From assembly GCF_001598375.1 (NCBI RefSeq), contig NZ_BCYV01000009.1, forward strand, positions 247,686-311,685: a DNA stretch of 64,000 bases, written 5' to 3'. Source of the DNA: Novosphingobium capsulatum NBRC 12533. GTDB lineage: Bacteria; Pseudomonadota; Alphaproteobacteria; Sphingomonadales; Sphingomonadaceae. Position numbers and translations under genes: made by a program. How positions within the stretch are numbered: position 1 is the stretch's first letter; each line of letters opens with the position of its first letter. Shown here piece after piece: positions 1 through 8,630 of this stretch. The notes beneath the pieces were generated by a model. The model searched no databases. It saw only the letters and a list, made by a program, of their open reading frames with translations, and was not told the origin of the DNA.

Positions 1-2171
1 CCAAGGCCAAGGTCGCCAAGTGGTTCGGCGCCATTCCCGCCGGGCCCAAGGTGCAGCCGGTATCGGCCCCGGTGCCGACCCTGCCCGCGCCGGTTGCCAA
101 GACGATCAAGGATGAAGTGGCCACCACCCGCATCTACCGCATGTGGGCGATCCCGGGCTATGACAACCCCGATTACCTGCCGTTGCAGATCGGTGCAGTG
201 ATCCTGGGCGGCCTTGCTTCTTCGCGGCTCGACGACAACCTGGTGCGTGGCCAGCAACTGGTCGTTGCGGCCGGCGCCAATGCTGAAATCTATGCCCAGG
301 CCGGGCAGTTCGTGGTTCAGGCTGATGTGAAGCCGGGCCAGAATGCCGCCGCCGTGGGTGCCGCGCTCGACGCGCAGATCAAGCGCCTGGTGACCGAAGG
401 CCCGACGGCCGACGAACTCGCCCGCGCCGCCACCGTCACCGCCAGCGACCAGATCCGCAAGCTGGAATCGGTCGGCGGCTTTGGCGGCAAGGCACCGACG
501 CTGGCCGAAGGTCTGCTCTACAACGGCGATGCCAACCACTATCGCAAGGAACTGGCGGCCATGGCCGCGCTCACGCCGGCGCAGGTGCGTGACGCGCTGC
601 AAAAGTGGCTGACGCGCCCGGTCTTTGCCCTGACGGTGGAGCCGGGCACCCGCACCGAAGGCGGCGAATCCCACGGCGGCTGGGCCAACAACGATACCAA
701 GGTCGGTGGGGGCCACGGTAGCGCTGCCCATCCCGCCTATTGGCACCAGCCCGGCCAGGACCCGGCGCCGCAGCCAGCCGTGCCGGCCGCTGCCGCCGGC
801 CCCGATCGCAGCGAACTGCCGCCGATCGGCACGCTCGCGGCGCTGCAGTTCCCGCAGATCGAGCGGGCAACGCTGTCCAACGGGGTGAAGGTGGTCTTTG
901 CTCGCCGCGCCGCCGTGCCGGTCGTTTCGGTGCAGGTGGCGTTCGACGCCGGCTTTGCCGCCGATCCGCGCCAGGCGCTGGGTACACAGGCGATGCTGCT
1001 CAAGATGATGGATCAGGGCACCAAGACCCTGGATGCCGCCGCCTTTGCCCGTGCCCGCGAAAACCTGGGCGCCAACATCAGCAACGCCGCCCTGCCCGAC
1101 AGCACAGCTTTCCAGCTCGATGCCGTGGCGCCCAACCTCGCTGGCTCACTGGCGCTGCTGGCCGACTATATCCGCAATCCCGCGCTCAAGAGCGATGACC
1201 TGGAACGCGTGCGCGCCCAGCAACTCGCCGCGATCGATGCCGAACTGCGCGATCCCTCGGCCATGGCCTCACGCGTGCTCTATCCCGCGCTCTATGGGCC
1301 GCAGCACCCCTATGGCACGCCGCCCACCGGCACCGGCGATCCCGCCGTGGTCAAGCGCCTGACCCCGGCAGACCTCGCTGCGTTCCACCAGGCCTGGCTG
1401 CGCCCGTCCAAGGCGACGATTTTCGTGGTCGGCGATACCACACTGGCGGCGGTCAAGCCGCTGCTGGAACGCAGCTTTGGCAGCTGGGCCGAACCGGCGG
1501 GCGCTGCCCCGGCCAAGAACCTGTCGGCAACGATCCCCGCAGCCAGCCCGCGCATCCTGCTGGTCGATCGCCCGGCCTCGCCGCAGTCCATGATCATGGC
1601 CGGCGAAGTGCTCGCCGCCACCGGCCGCGACGATCTCGTGCCGCTGCGCACTGCCAACGAAGTGCTGGGCGGCAGCTTCCTCTCGCGCCTCAACATGGAC
1701 GTGCGCGAAAGCAAGGGCTGGAGCTACGGCGTGGGCAGCGCGGTAAGCGACCGCCAGGACCGCGTGATCTATCGCCTCGTCGCGCCGGTCCAGACCGACC
1801 AGACCGGCCCCGCGATCGCCGCCATGCAGGGCGACATGACTGCGTTCCTCAAGGACAAGGGCGTTGCCCCCGACGAACTGGGCTGGGCCACGCAGGGCGC
1901 CGCCCGCGAACTGCCAGGCGCGTTCGAAACCTCGTCCGCCGTGCTCGATGGCCTGGTCAAGATCGTCCAGTTCCAGCGCCCGGACGATTACTACACACGC
2001 CTCGCCGTGCGCTATCCCACGCTGACCGCCGCCGAACTCGACAAGGCCGCCCGCACCGCGCTCGATCCGAGCAAGCTGACCTGGGTTGTCGTGGGCGACG
2101 CCACCAAGATCAAGCCGCAGCTCGACAAGCTCGGCCTGCCGGTTGAGGTGACGAGCGTCCAGGGGAAGTAA
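1..2171 (+). CDS. M16 family zinc metallopeptidase, 3' part (5' end outside window)
   Basis: The reading frame is open from the first codon at position 3, so this is the C-terminal portion (about 720 residues) of a two-unit M16 peptidase of the pitrilysin/PqqL kind. The visible part holds the end of the first unit (Peptidase_M16_C), a Gly/His/Pro-rich linker near 640-800, and a complete second unit starting at LSNGVKVVFARR. The second unit lacks an HxxEH zinc motif, as is usual for the inactive half; the catalytic motif should lie upstream. Family members are periplasmic or outer-membrane-associated and degrade peptides. The stop is TAA at 2169. The missing N-terminus prevents checking a signal peptide. 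Confidence 0.9.
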   Translation, partial: KAKVAKWFGAIPAGPKVQPVSAPVPTLPAPVAKTIKDEVATTRIYRMWAIPGYDNPDYLPLQIGAVILGGLASSRLDDNLVRGQQLVVAAGANAEIYAQAGQFVVQADVKPGQNAAAVGAALDAQIKRLVTEGPTADELARAATVTASDQIRKLESVGGFGGKAPTLAEGLLYNGDANHYRKELAAMAALTPAQVRDALQKWLTRPVFALTVEPGTRTEGGESHGGWANNDTKVGGGHGSAAHPAYWHQPGQDPAPQPAVPAAAAGPDRSELPPIGTLAALQFPQIERATLSNGVKVVFARRAAVPVVSVQVAFDAGFAADPRQALGTQAMLLKMMDQGTKTLDAAAFARARENLGANISNAALPDSTAFQLDAVAPNLAGSLALLADYIRNPALKSDDLERVRAQQLAAIDAELRDPSAMASRVLYPALYGPQHPYGTPPTGTGDPAVVKRLTPADLAAFHQAWLRPSKATIFVVGDTTLAAVKPLLERSFGSWAEPAGAAPAKNLSATIPAASPRILLVDRPASPQSMIMAGEVLAATGRDDLVPLRTANEVLGGSFLSRLNMDVRESKGWSYGVGSAVSDRQDRVIYRLVAPVQTDQTGPAIAAMQGDMTAFLKDKGVAPDELGWATQGAARELPGAFETSSAVLDGLVKIVQFQRPDDYYTRLAVRYPTLTAAELDKAARTALDPSKLTWVVVGDATKIKPQLDKLGLPVEVTSVQGK

Positions 2172-2200
2172 AACCCGATTTTGCCATTTTGGCAGCACTG

Positions 2201-2234
2201 GCTCGGCAAGGTTCCAGATGAAGCCTTGCCGAGC
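2201..2234 (+). terminator. Stem-loop after the M16 peptidase gene
   Basis: An 11-bp perfect stem (gctcggcaagg at 2201-2211 with ccttgccgagc at 2224-2234) and a 12-nt loop lie 30 bp past the peptidase stop codon. There is no T-tract after the stem, so it may be a weak or factor-dependent terminator or an mRNA-stabilising hairpin rather than a classical intrinsic terminator. Confidence 0.45.
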
Positions 2235-2250
2235 TATGCCGGTTTAGCCT

Positions 2251-2291
2251 AGACGTAGTTTGCGCAACAAATTGTTGCGCAAACTACGTCT
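2251..2291. repeat. 41-bp perfect inverted repeat
   Basis: Two 20-bp arms (2251-2270 and 2272-2291) are exact reverse complements around a single central base at 2271. The element ends 18 bp before the ATG of the gene at 2310. It is not followed by a T-tract. The position would suit an operator or a strong 5'-UTR hairpin that covers the leader of the downstream gene. Its function is unknown. Confidence 0.8.
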
Positions 2292-2309
2292 GGGTGTCCC
2301 GGGGAAGGC

Positions 2310-2993
2310 ATGACAGAAAAGATCGGGTGGGGGCGGCTGCGCAAGGCGCCGATTGGTTTGCTTGCTGCGCTGGCCGTTAGTATGCCGTGGACAGCAACTG
2401 CGCAGGATGCCACGGCAAGCCTGGCCACATCCACATCACCTTGCACGCTTCACATTTGGCCTGGCAGCCCATTGCGGTCTACGTTTTACGGCTGGCTCCA
2501 CGGTGGAATCGTTGATGGGGCTGTTAACGGGCGGCAGGGCTATCCAAAGCTACCGCGAGCACCGCTGGACACGGCCACCCAACAGGCCGTGCTGGCGAGC
2601 CTCGACCTTCCGACTATACTCGGTCTGACGGGGTATCAAGTCACAGTCCATGCCGAAACGCTCGACAGTCGCACCCTGCGCAATACGCCGGGTCGCTACA
2701 CGGCCGAGGGCGGACCATGCCACGCCGAACTCGCCGTGGATGACGTATTTTTTCAGGAAGACACTTTTTCGGGTCGCTATCTCAAGGTGATCTACCGCTT
2801 CAAGCGGTTCGACGGCAGCGAAACGCCCACCCGCAGCTTTGGCACGATTGCCACGGAAAAGCTCGCACTGTTTCCTCCCGCAAAGCCAGAAGACGATCCG
2901 CAGGCTGCGCTGGGCGAATTGCGCCACGCGTTTGCAGAAAGCGTGGCAACGTTTGGCAGGCAGCTGGCAGCGCCGCCGCGTAAGAAAAATTAA
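2310..2993 (+). CDS. Secreted protein of unknown function, paralogue A
   Basis: A 227-aa protein with a clear Sec signal peptide (hydrophobic stretch about 15-28, predicted cleavage after the ATA at 29-31). The mature part has a CTLHIWP motif (Cys45) and a second conserved cysteine (Cys137) in PCHAELAVDDVFFQ. Both cysteines and the surrounding motifs recur in the next gene, so the two arose by duplication. The paired cysteines could form a disulfide in the periplasm; this is inference. The C-terminus ends in a basic RKKN. I do not recognise the family. The gene lies directly downstream of the 41-bp palindrome and 38 bp upstream of its paralogue, so the two are probably co-transcribed. Confidence 0.8.
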   Translation: MTEKIGWGRLRKAPIGLLAALAVSMPWTATAQDATASLATSTSPCTLHIWPGSPLRSTFYGWLHGGIVDGAVNGRQGYPKLPRAPLDTATQQAVLASLDLPTILGLTGYQVTVHAETLDSRTLRNTPGRYTAEGGPCHAELAVDDVFFQEDTFSGRYLKVIYRFKRFDGSETPTRSFGTIATEKLALFPPAKPEDDPQAALGELRHAFAESVATFGRQLAAPPRKKN

Positions 2994-3031
2994 CGCAAGC
3001 ACAGCCCAAACGGGCCATTCCAGATGGGGAT

Positions 3032-3769
3032 ATGGAAATGCTCAAGACCTTCCTTGCAACTAGCGTGGCTTTGCTGGCCACGGTTGGCACCGTCCAGGCG
3101 CAAGACACCACGGCGCCCGCGTCTCCGGCAGCGCCTGCCGAAGCCGCAAAGTCACTTAGCCCGGAGGTCGTCGTGCATGCACCGTCGGCCGCTGCGCCCG
3201 ATGGCTGCGAACTCCATATCTGGCCGGCCGAACGAATGGCGTCGATGACGACCGGACTCTTGGGCGGCGGCTTGCTGGATGCTGCCATCCACGGCAATCG
3301 CGATGCCACCAATCGCACGCTGATGGCCAGCGCGCTGGACAGTCCCAGCCAGCTCGATGCTCTTGAGACGCTCGACCTGCGCGGCATGCTCAAGCTTACT
3401 CCGGGCACCACGATCGTGACGCATGCCACGCCGCTGGTGCGCAAGACCATGAATTCCGTTAAAACGCGCCGCTCGGATTCTCAGGCCAAGTGCTATTCAG
3501 AACTCGTCGTGGCGGACGTATTCTACCAGAAAGCCGCAATTTACGGCCGCTCGCTGCGCACACTGTTCATGGTGCGGGAATTTGGCGACGATCAGAAAAT
3601 CGACTTCGAATACAAAGCGTGGGGCGGCAACGGCCTCAAGCTTTTCCCGCCAAAGGAAGGCGATGACGCCGTGGCTGCGCTCGATGAACTGGTCGCCGTG
3701 TTCAAGAAGAATTTCGAGGAATATGCCGGCAACGAAGCCAAAGCGACGCGCACGCCCGTAAAGAGCTGA
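3032..3769 (+). CDS. Secreted protein of unknown function, paralogue B
   Basis: A 245-aa protein with a signal peptide (hydrophobic core about 6-20, cleavage after VQA at 21-23) and then an Ala/Pro-rich linker to about residue 57. The mature domain matches paralogue A: CELHIWP at Cys59, a Gly-rich turn (TGLLGGGLLDAAIHG), and KCYSELVVADVFYQ at Cys154. It is longer at the N-terminal linker and ends with a charged tail. Start chosen at ATG 3032; ATG 3038 is in frame and also possible. No catalytic motif is evident. A strong bidirectional terminator follows at 3792, ending the unit that holds the two paralogues. Confidence 0.8.
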   Translation: MEMLKTFLATSVALLATVGTVQAQDTTAPASPAAPAEAAKSLSPEVVVHAPSAAAPDGCELHIWPAERMASMTTGLLGGGLLDAAIHGNRDATNRTLMASALDSPSQLDALETLDLRGMLKLTPGTTIVTHATPLVRKTMNSVKTRRSDSQAKCYSELVVADVFYQKAAIYGRSLRTLFMVREFGDDQKIDFEYKAWGGNGLKLFPPKEGDDAVAALDELVAVFKKNFEEYAGNEAKATRTPVKS

Positions 3770-3791
3770 CAGGCAATCGACCTCCCAGAGA

Positions 3792-3825
3792 AAAGCCCCC
3801 TGTCCTTCGTCGGACAGGGGGCTTT
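3792..3825. terminator. Bidirectional intrinsic terminator
   Basis: A 14-bp perfect stem (aaagccccctgtcc at 3792-3805 with its complement at 3812-3825) and a 6-nt loop. It lies between the convergent paralogue B gene and gatB. The minus-strand transcript of the stem is followed by TTTTCTC and the plus-strand by CTTAT, so it can serve both sides. Confidence 0.85.
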
Positions 3826-3878
3826 CTTATGTCCTGAAAGTCTGGCCCTAGCGGTGCGAAGACCGCAGGGCGCGTCCC

Positions 3879-5375
3879 TCACCCCAGCTTGGCCTTCAGC
3901 ACCTGGTTGACCAACTGCGGATTGCCCTTGCCGGCCATGGCTTTCATCGTCTGGCCCACGAAGAAGCCGAACAGGGCTTCCTTGCCACCACGGTACTGTT
4001 CCACCTTGTCGGCGTTCGCGGCCAGCACGGCATCCACTGCCGCTTCGATCGCGCCGGTATCGGTCGTCTGCTTGAGGCCTTCGCGTTCGACGATGGCAGC
4101 CGCGCCGTCGCCGGTTTCCAGCATCTTTTCCAGCACCTGCTTGGCGATCGAGCCGGAGATCGTGCCATCGCCGATCAGGGCCAGAAGTTCCGCTGCGCTC
4201 GTCGGCGAAACCGGGCTGTCTTCCAGGCCCTTGCCCAGCTTGTTAAGCGCGCCGAACAGCTCGCTGGTCAGCCAGTTGGCAGCCTGCTTGGCCACGGCGG
4301 CTTCGTCCTTGCCCTGCTTGGCAGCGCTCGCCGTGATCAGGGTTTCGAACCAGGCGGCCGTATCCACGTCTGCCGTCAGCACGGCCGCGTTATAGGCCGA
4401 AAGGCCCAGCACATCGGTATAGCGCGTGCGCTTGGCATCGGGCAGTTCGGGCAAAGACGCGCGGCATTCATCCAGGAATGCCTGGTCCAGCACCAGCGGC
4501 AGCAGATCGGGATCGGGGAAATAGCGATAGTCGTGCGCGTCTTCCTTGCTGCGCATCGACCGCGTGGTGCCCGTGCCCGGATCGAACAGGCGGGTTTCCT
4601 GCACGATCTTGCCACCGGCTTCCAGCACGTCGACCTGGCGGCTCGCCTCGTGCTCGATCGCGGCCATGACGAAGCGCACCGAGTTGACGTTCTTGGTTTC
4701 GGTGCGCGTGCCCAGCGGCTCGCCCGCGCGGCGCACCGAGACGTTGACGTCGGCCCGCATCGAGCCCTGGTCCATGTTGCCATCGCATGAGCCGACATAG
4801 CGCAGGATCTGGCGCAGCTTGGTCAGGTATGCCCCGGCCTCGGCCGGCGACGTCATATCAGGCCGGCTGACGATTTCCATCAGCGCCACGCCCGAGCGGT
4901 TGAGATCGACGTAGGACATCGTCGGATGCTGATCATGCATCAGCTTGCCCGCGTCCTGCTCCACGTGGATGCGCTCGATACCGATGACCTTGGTGCCGGC
5001 ATCGGGGTTCTTGTCATCCAGCGCGATCTCGATCGACCCTTCGCCCACCAGCGGGTGGTAGAGCTGGCTGATCTGATAGCCCTGCGGCAGATCGGCATAG
5101 AAGTAGTTCTTGCGATCGAACCGCGACCAGGTGTTGATCTGCGCGTCGATCGCCATGCCGGTGCGCACCGCCTGGCGGATGCACTCGCGGTTGGGCACGG
5201 GCAGCATGCCCGGCATCGCCGCATCGACCAGGCTGACCTGGGTGTTGGGTTCAGCGCCGAACGCGGTGGCAGAGCCCGAAAAGAGCTTGGCCTGCGTGGT
5301 GATCTGGGCGTGAACCTCCAGCCCGATGACCACTTCCCACTCGCCCGTGGCGCCCTGGATACGATAGCTGCTCAT
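3879..5375 (-). CDS. gatB: Aspartyl/glutamyl-tRNA amidotransferase subunit B
   Basis: A 498-aa GatB, the tRNA-binding and kinase subunit of GatCAB, which converts misacylated Glu-tRNA(Gln) and/or Asp-tRNA(Asn) to the amidated form in the cytoplasm. The N-terminal GatB domain begins [12 protein letters not shown], followed by family blocks such as [21 protein letters not shown] and [10 protein letters not shown]. The C-terminal third is the YqeY-like tail ending [14 protein letters not shown]. Start chosen at ATG 5375, one base after the gatA stop, which implies translational coupling; an in-frame start 18 codons upstream would lie inside gatA. It is the last gene of a gatC-gatA-gatB order. 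Confidence 0.97.
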   Translation of the reverse strand: MSSYRIQGATGEWEVVIGLEVHAQITTQAKLFSGSATAFGAEPNTQVSLVDAAMPGMLPVPNRECIRQAVRTGMAIDAQINTWSRFDRKNYFYADLPQGYQISQLYHPLVGEGSIEIALDDKNPDAGTKVIGIERIHVEQDAGKLMHDQHPTMSYVDLNRSGVALMEIVSRPDMTSPAEAGAYLTKLRQILRYVGSCDGNMDQGSMRADVNVSVRRAGEPLGTRTETKNVNSVRFVMAAIEHEASRQVDVLEAGGKIVQETRLFDPGTGTTRSMRSKEDAHDYRYFPDPDLLPLVLDQAFLDECRASLPELPDAKRTRYTDVLGLSAYNAAVLTADVDTAAWFETLITASAAKQGKDEAAVAKQAANWLTSELFGALNKLGKGLEDSPVSPTSAAELLALIGDGTISGSIAKQVLEKMLETGDGAAAIVEREGLKQTTDTGAIEAAVDAVLAANADKVEQYRGGKEALFGFFVGQTMKAMAGKGNPQLVNQVLKAKLG

Positions 5376-5376
5376 C

Positions 5377-6861
5377 TTACCACCACTTACCCGGCTTAGC
5401 CGAAAACTGTGCGCGCTGTTCAAGCGCAAGGCTGGCGTTCAGCACGCCCTGTTCATCGAGCGGACGGCCAATGACATGCAGCCCCAGCGGCAACCCATCG
5501 CGCGACAGGCCGGCCGGAACCGACATGGCCGGAAGACCGGCAAGGCTGGCTGGCACCGAGAACACGTCGTTGAGATACATCTCGACCGGATCGGTGCTCT
5601 TCTGCCCCAGCGCAAAGGCCGCAGACGGCGCGGTGGGCGTCAGGATCACGTCCACCGTCTCGAACGCCTTGGCGAAATCCTGCGCGATCAGGGCGCGGAC
5701 CTTCTGCGCCTGGGTGTAATAGGCGTCATAGAACCCGGCCGAGAGCACATAGGTGCCGATCAGGATGCGGCGCTTCACCTCGTCGCCGAAACCGGCAGCG
5801 CGGGTGGCGGCGTACATCTCTTGCAGGTTGGCGCCATCAGGCAGATCGCGCAGGCCGTAGCGCACGCCATCATAGCGGGCGAGGTTCGAGGAAGCCTCGG
5901 CCGGGGCAATGATGTAATAGGTGGGCAGCGCGTACTTGGTATGCGGCAGCGAGATATCGACGATTTCCGCGCCGGCATCCTTGAGCCAGGCGATGCCATC
6001 TTCCCAGCTCTTGGCGACATCGGCATCGAGGCCATCGACGCGGTATTCGCGCGGAATGCCCACCTTCTTGCCGCGCATGTCGGCATTGAGGCCCGCTTCC
6101 CATGCCGGCACAGCCAGATCGAGGCTGGTCGAATCCTTGGGATCGAACCCGGCCATGGCTTCGAGCATGATCGCGCAGTCGCGCACGTCGCGCGCCATCG
6201 GCCCGGCCTGGTCGAGCGAGGAGGCAAACGCCACCACACCCCAGCGCGAGCAGCGGCCATAGGTCGGCTTGATGCCGGAAATGCCGGTGAAGGCGGCGGG
6301 CTGGCGGATCGAGCCGCCGGTGTCGGTGCCCGTGGCCGCCGGCGCAATGCGCGCGGCAACTGCGGCTGACGAACCGCCCGAAGAACCACCCGGCGCCAGC
6401 GGCGTGGTATCGTCCCCCTTGCGCCAGGGCGAGATCACGTTGCCAAAACCGCTGGTCTCGTTCGACGAGCCCATGGCGAACTGATCGAGGTTGAGCTTGC
6501 CCAGCATGCCGGCACCAGCATCCCACAGCTTCTGCGAGACGGTGCTTTCGTACGGCGGGACAAAGCCTTCGAGGATCTTGCTGGCGGCCGTGGTCTGCAC
6601 GCCCTTGGTGGCAAACAGATCCTTCATGCCGATCGGCACGCCGGCCATCTTGCCCAGCGGCTGCCCGGCGGCACGCGCCGCGTCCACCTTGCCCGCCGCG
6701 GCAAGCGCCGCATCCGGGGTGGTGACGATAAAGGCATTGAGCGCGCCCTGCGCCGCTTCGACCGCGGCGTTGAAGGCACTGGCCACTTCCGTGGCGGTGA
6801 AAGCGCCACTCGCCACCCCATCACGGAGCGCGGCAACGCCAAGTTCGGTAAGGTCAGTCAT
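5377..6861 (-). CDS. gatA: Aspartyl/glutamyl-tRNA amidotransferase subunit A
   Basis: A 494-aa amidase-signature enzyme that releases ammonia from glutamine for the GatB active site. The Ser-cisSer-Lys machinery is visible: Lys80 in [10 protein letters not shown], the [15 protein letters not shown] signature, and the nucleophile Ser in [10 protein letters not shown]. It ends SAKPGKWW, the conserved GatA terminus. Start chosen at ATG 6861 (MTDLTELG), matching family N-termini; an upstream in-frame start at 6885 adds eight residues. It is separated from gatC by 173 bp holding a palindromic repeat, and from gatB by one base. Confidence 0.97.
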   Translation of the reverse strand: MTDLTELGVAALRDGVASGAFTATEVASAFNAAVEAAQGALNAFIVTTPDAALAAAGKVDAARAAGQPLGKMAGVPIGMKDLFATKGVQTTAASKILEGFVPPYESTVSQKLWDAGAGMLGKLNLDQFAMGSSNETSGFGNVISPWRKGDDTTPLAPGGSSGGSSAAVAARIAPAATGTDTGGSIRQPAAFTGISGIKPTYGRCSRWGVVAFASSLDQAGPMARDVRDCAIMLEAMAGFDPKDSTSLDLAVPAWEAGLNADMRGKKVGIPREYRVDGLDADVAKSWEDGIAWLKDAGAEIVDISLPHTKYALPTYYIIAPAEASSNLARYDGVRYGLRDLPDGANLQEMYAATRAAGFGDEVKRRILIGTYVLSAGFYDAYYTQAQKVRALIAQDFAKAFETVDVILTPTAPSAAFALGQKSTDPVEMYLNDVFSVPASLAGLPAMSVPAGLSRDGLPLGLHVIGRPLDEQGVLNASLALEQRAQFSAKPGKWW

Positions 6862-6936
6862 CCGTTCGGACCGATTGTTGCGCATGAACCGATCGGGGTT
6901 CGTGCGTGGGAAACTGGAAGGCGGTACTGCGCCTGC

Positions 6937-7007
6937 CCTTCGACAAGCTCAGGGCGAACGGGGGATTGATCCAAAACCCACATCCGTTCGTACTGAGCCT
7001 GTCGAAG
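6937..7007. repeat. Palindromic repeat, copy 1 (cttcgacaagctcag type)
   Basis: Two 23-nt arms (6938-6960 and 6985-7007) are inverted repeats with 20 of 23 positions paired, around a 24-nt centre. The arms begin cttcgacaagctcag and end gagcctgtcgaag. Related copies lie at 27819-27893 and 30229-30295. This resembles the REP-like intergenic elements common in sphingomonads. It sits between gatC and gatA. Confidence 0.85.
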
Positions 7008-7034
7008 CACGGCCAGCGCAAGGCCAGCCAAGAA

Positions 7035-7337
7035 TTACTCGATCACCTTGGGCACGCCGAAGAAGCCATGCTCGGCCACCGGGGCATTGGCCAGCACGGC
7101 ATCGCGGATGTCGCCGCCGGTCAGCGGATCGGCGTTTACCACGTCATCGCGCAGGCGCAGCGTATTGGGGATCACGGCCGTCATCGGGGTTACCCCGGTC
7201 ACGTCGACTTCGCCCAATTGCTCAACCCAGGCGAGGATGCCGTTCAATTCGGGCACCATCGCTTCAAGCTGGGCCTCACTCACCTTGATGCGCGCAAGAC
7301 TGGCGATCTTCGCCACGTCGGCGGTATTCACGGACAT
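7035..7337 (-). CDS. gatC: Aspartyl/glutamyl-tRNA amidotransferase subunit C
   Basis: A 100-aa GatC, the small subunit that wraps around and stabilises GatA. The family pattern is intact: an N-terminal helix region [18 protein letters not shown], then [22 protein letters not shown], and a C-terminal ending [12 protein letters not shown]. Start chosen at ATG 7337, preceded by a good ribosome-binding site (GAAAGGGA); the frame stays open further upstream but without similarity. It is the first gene of the gatCAB set on the minus strand. Confidence 0.96.
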   Translation of the reverse strand: MSVNTADVAKIASLARIKVSEAQLEAMVPELNGILAWVEQLGEVDVTGVTPMTAVIPNTLRLRDDVVNADPLTGGDIRDAVLANAPVAEHGFFGVPKVIE

Positions 7338-7361
7338 GCCGTCCCTTTCGTGCAGGGTTTG

Positions 7362-7402
7362 CCAAAAACAAGAACACCGCGCGCTACCATCGCGCGCGGT
7401 GT
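7362..7402 (-). terminator. Intrinsic terminator after the FKBP gene
   Basis: The stem acaccgcgcgc (7374-7384) pairs with gcgcgcggtgt (7392-7402) around a 7-nt loop. In the minus-strand transcript it is followed by TCTTGTTTTT. It ends the FKBP transcript about 25 bp before the gatC start, so gatC is probably transcribed from its own promoter or from read-through. Confidence 0.8.
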
Positions 7403-7458
7403 CCTTCAAGCCGCTGGGGCAAGCCACGGGGCCGACAGCCCCCTGGCATAAAGCCGGA

Positions 7459-8043
7459 TCAGTTGGCGGGCACCACCGGGGCTGCCGCCGGATCACCCGC
7501 TGCGCCACCAGCCGCACCGGCCGCGCCGCGCGCCTGCATCTGCTGCTGCAGCGCCTGCATCGCGGCCTGCTGGCGCTGCAGTTCGGCCATGGAGCGGAAC
7601 TCGATCAGCTCGACCTCGAACACCAGGTCGCTGTTGGCGGGAATGGCGACACTGCCATCGCGGCCCGGCATGGCCTGGCTGCCATAGGCCAGCGCGGCCG
7701 GAATCTCGAGGCGATACTTGCCGCCCACCTTCATCTGTTGCAGGCCCTGGGCAAAGCCGGGGATCACGCCTTGCAGCGGCATCGCGGCGTTTTCGCCACG
7801 GTCGAATTCCTTGCCGGTGCTGGCGATGCGGCCAACATAGTTGATCAGCGCCACGTCAGACGTGGTGGGAGACTTGCCCGTGCCTTCCTTGAGCGCGATC
7901 ACGCGCACTTCGCTGAAGTGCACCGGGCGCGCCGCCCAGGCCAGGCCGATGCCCACCAGCACGGCAACGATCACGCCGAGCCAAACCTTGGCGAGCGAGC
8001 CCTTGGCAACGGGCTGCAACGGAACGCGGGTGATTTCCGACAT
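7459..8043 (-). CDS. Membrane-anchored FKBP-type peptidyl-prolyl isomerase
   Basis: A 194-aa protein with a single N-terminal transmembrane helix (about 20-38, [19 protein letters not shown]), then an FKBP domain at about 48-147. FKBP family blocks are present: [47 protein letters not shown] and [11 protein letters not shown]. It should assist folding of proteins in the periplasm. The C-terminal 45 residues are rich in Gln and Ala ([18 protein letters not shown]), probably a short coiled coil, then a Gly/Ala/Pro tail. Start chosen at ATG 8043 with AGGGAAACC just upstream. The leader contains tandem copies of that ribosome-binding-site-like unit. Confidence 0.93.
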   Translation of the reverse strand: MSEITRVPLQPVAKGSLAKVWLGVIVAVLVGIGLAWAARPVHFSEVRVIALKEGTGKSPTTSDVALINYVGRIASTGKEFDRGENAAMPLQGVIPGFAQGLQQMKVGGKYRLEIPAALAYGSQAMPGRDGSVAIPANSDLVFEVELIEFRSMAELQRQQAAMQALQQQMQARGAAGAAGGAAGDPAAAPVVPAN

Positions 8044-8044
8044 T

Positions 8045-8080
8045 GGTTTCCCTCTGGGGTTTCCCTCTGGATTTTCCCTG
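8045..8080 (-). promoter_or_regulatory. Tandem 13-bp repeat containing Shine-Dalgarno-like units
   Basis: The 13-mer ggtttccctctgg occurs twice head to tail (8045-8057 and 8058-8070), followed by a degenerate third unit (8071-8080). Read on the coding (minus) strand each unit is ccagagggaaacc, so the FKBP start codon is preceded by three AGGGAAA-like ribosome-binding sites in a row. Only the nearest has normal spacing. Confidence 0.75.
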
Positions 8081-8156
8081 ATCAGGCAGCGCCCAAAGGA
8101 ACGGCCGCCCGGCCGGTGCCTGCCCGTCGATTCGAGCCGGGATGCTCGACCCAACG

Positions 8157-8183
8157 AAAAGGGCGCCGTGATTCACGGCGCCC
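8157..8183 (-). terminator. Intrinsic terminator of rpsU
   Basis: A 10-bp perfect stem (gggcgccgtg at 8161-8170 with cacggcgccc at 8174-8183) and a 3-nt loop, followed in the minus-strand transcript by TTTTCG. It lies about 70 bp beyond the rpsU stop codon. Confidence 0.8.
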
Positions 8184-8249
8184 TCTTGGCCCAGCACAGG
8201 GCCTATCGCAAGTGCTCAATGTGACGGATAGTCCCGCCACGATTGAAGC

Positions 8250-8456
8250 TTACTTCGCGCCGTCGCGCTCCTGGCGCTTGCGCTCAAGCTTGCGGGCGCG
8301 ACGCACAGCGGCGGCCTTTTCGCGAGCGCGCTTTTCCGACGGCTTTTCAAAGTGACGACGCAGCTTCATTTCGCGATAGACACCTTCGCGCTGAAGCTTC
8401 TTCTTCAGGGCACGAAGAGCTTGATCAACATTGTTGTCGCGAACGAGAATCTGCAT
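8250..8456 (-). CDS. rpsU: 30S ribosomal protein S21
   Basis: A 68-aa basic protein of the S21 family, a small-subunit component that helps mRNA base-pair with 16S rRNA during initiation. Typical features are [26 protein letters not shown], the [11 protein letters not shown] segment, and a Lys/Arg-rich C-terminal helix. Its length suits alphaproteobacterial S21. It is monocistronic, with its own terminator downstream; the gene upstream is divergent. Confidence 0.97.
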
Positions 8457-8630
8457 AAACCGACATACCTCAACAGCTTCGGGCGAGAGCCCGCGGCCGC
8501 GCGGGGGTCACCAGATACCAGGAACACAAAGCGTGCCGAATCCGATCAGGACCGGCTCGAACCGGGCGCCCAATAGTGATTCTGCCGGCGAAAGGCAAGC
8601 AATGTCGTGCAATTTGCGGGCAAAGGCCTT

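Noticed and set aside
2201..2291. Tandem terminators or an attachment site for a mobile element
   Set aside because: The stem-loop and the palindrome lack T-tracts, and there is no integrase, transposase or tRNA gene nearby. They are reported as hairpin and palindrome only.
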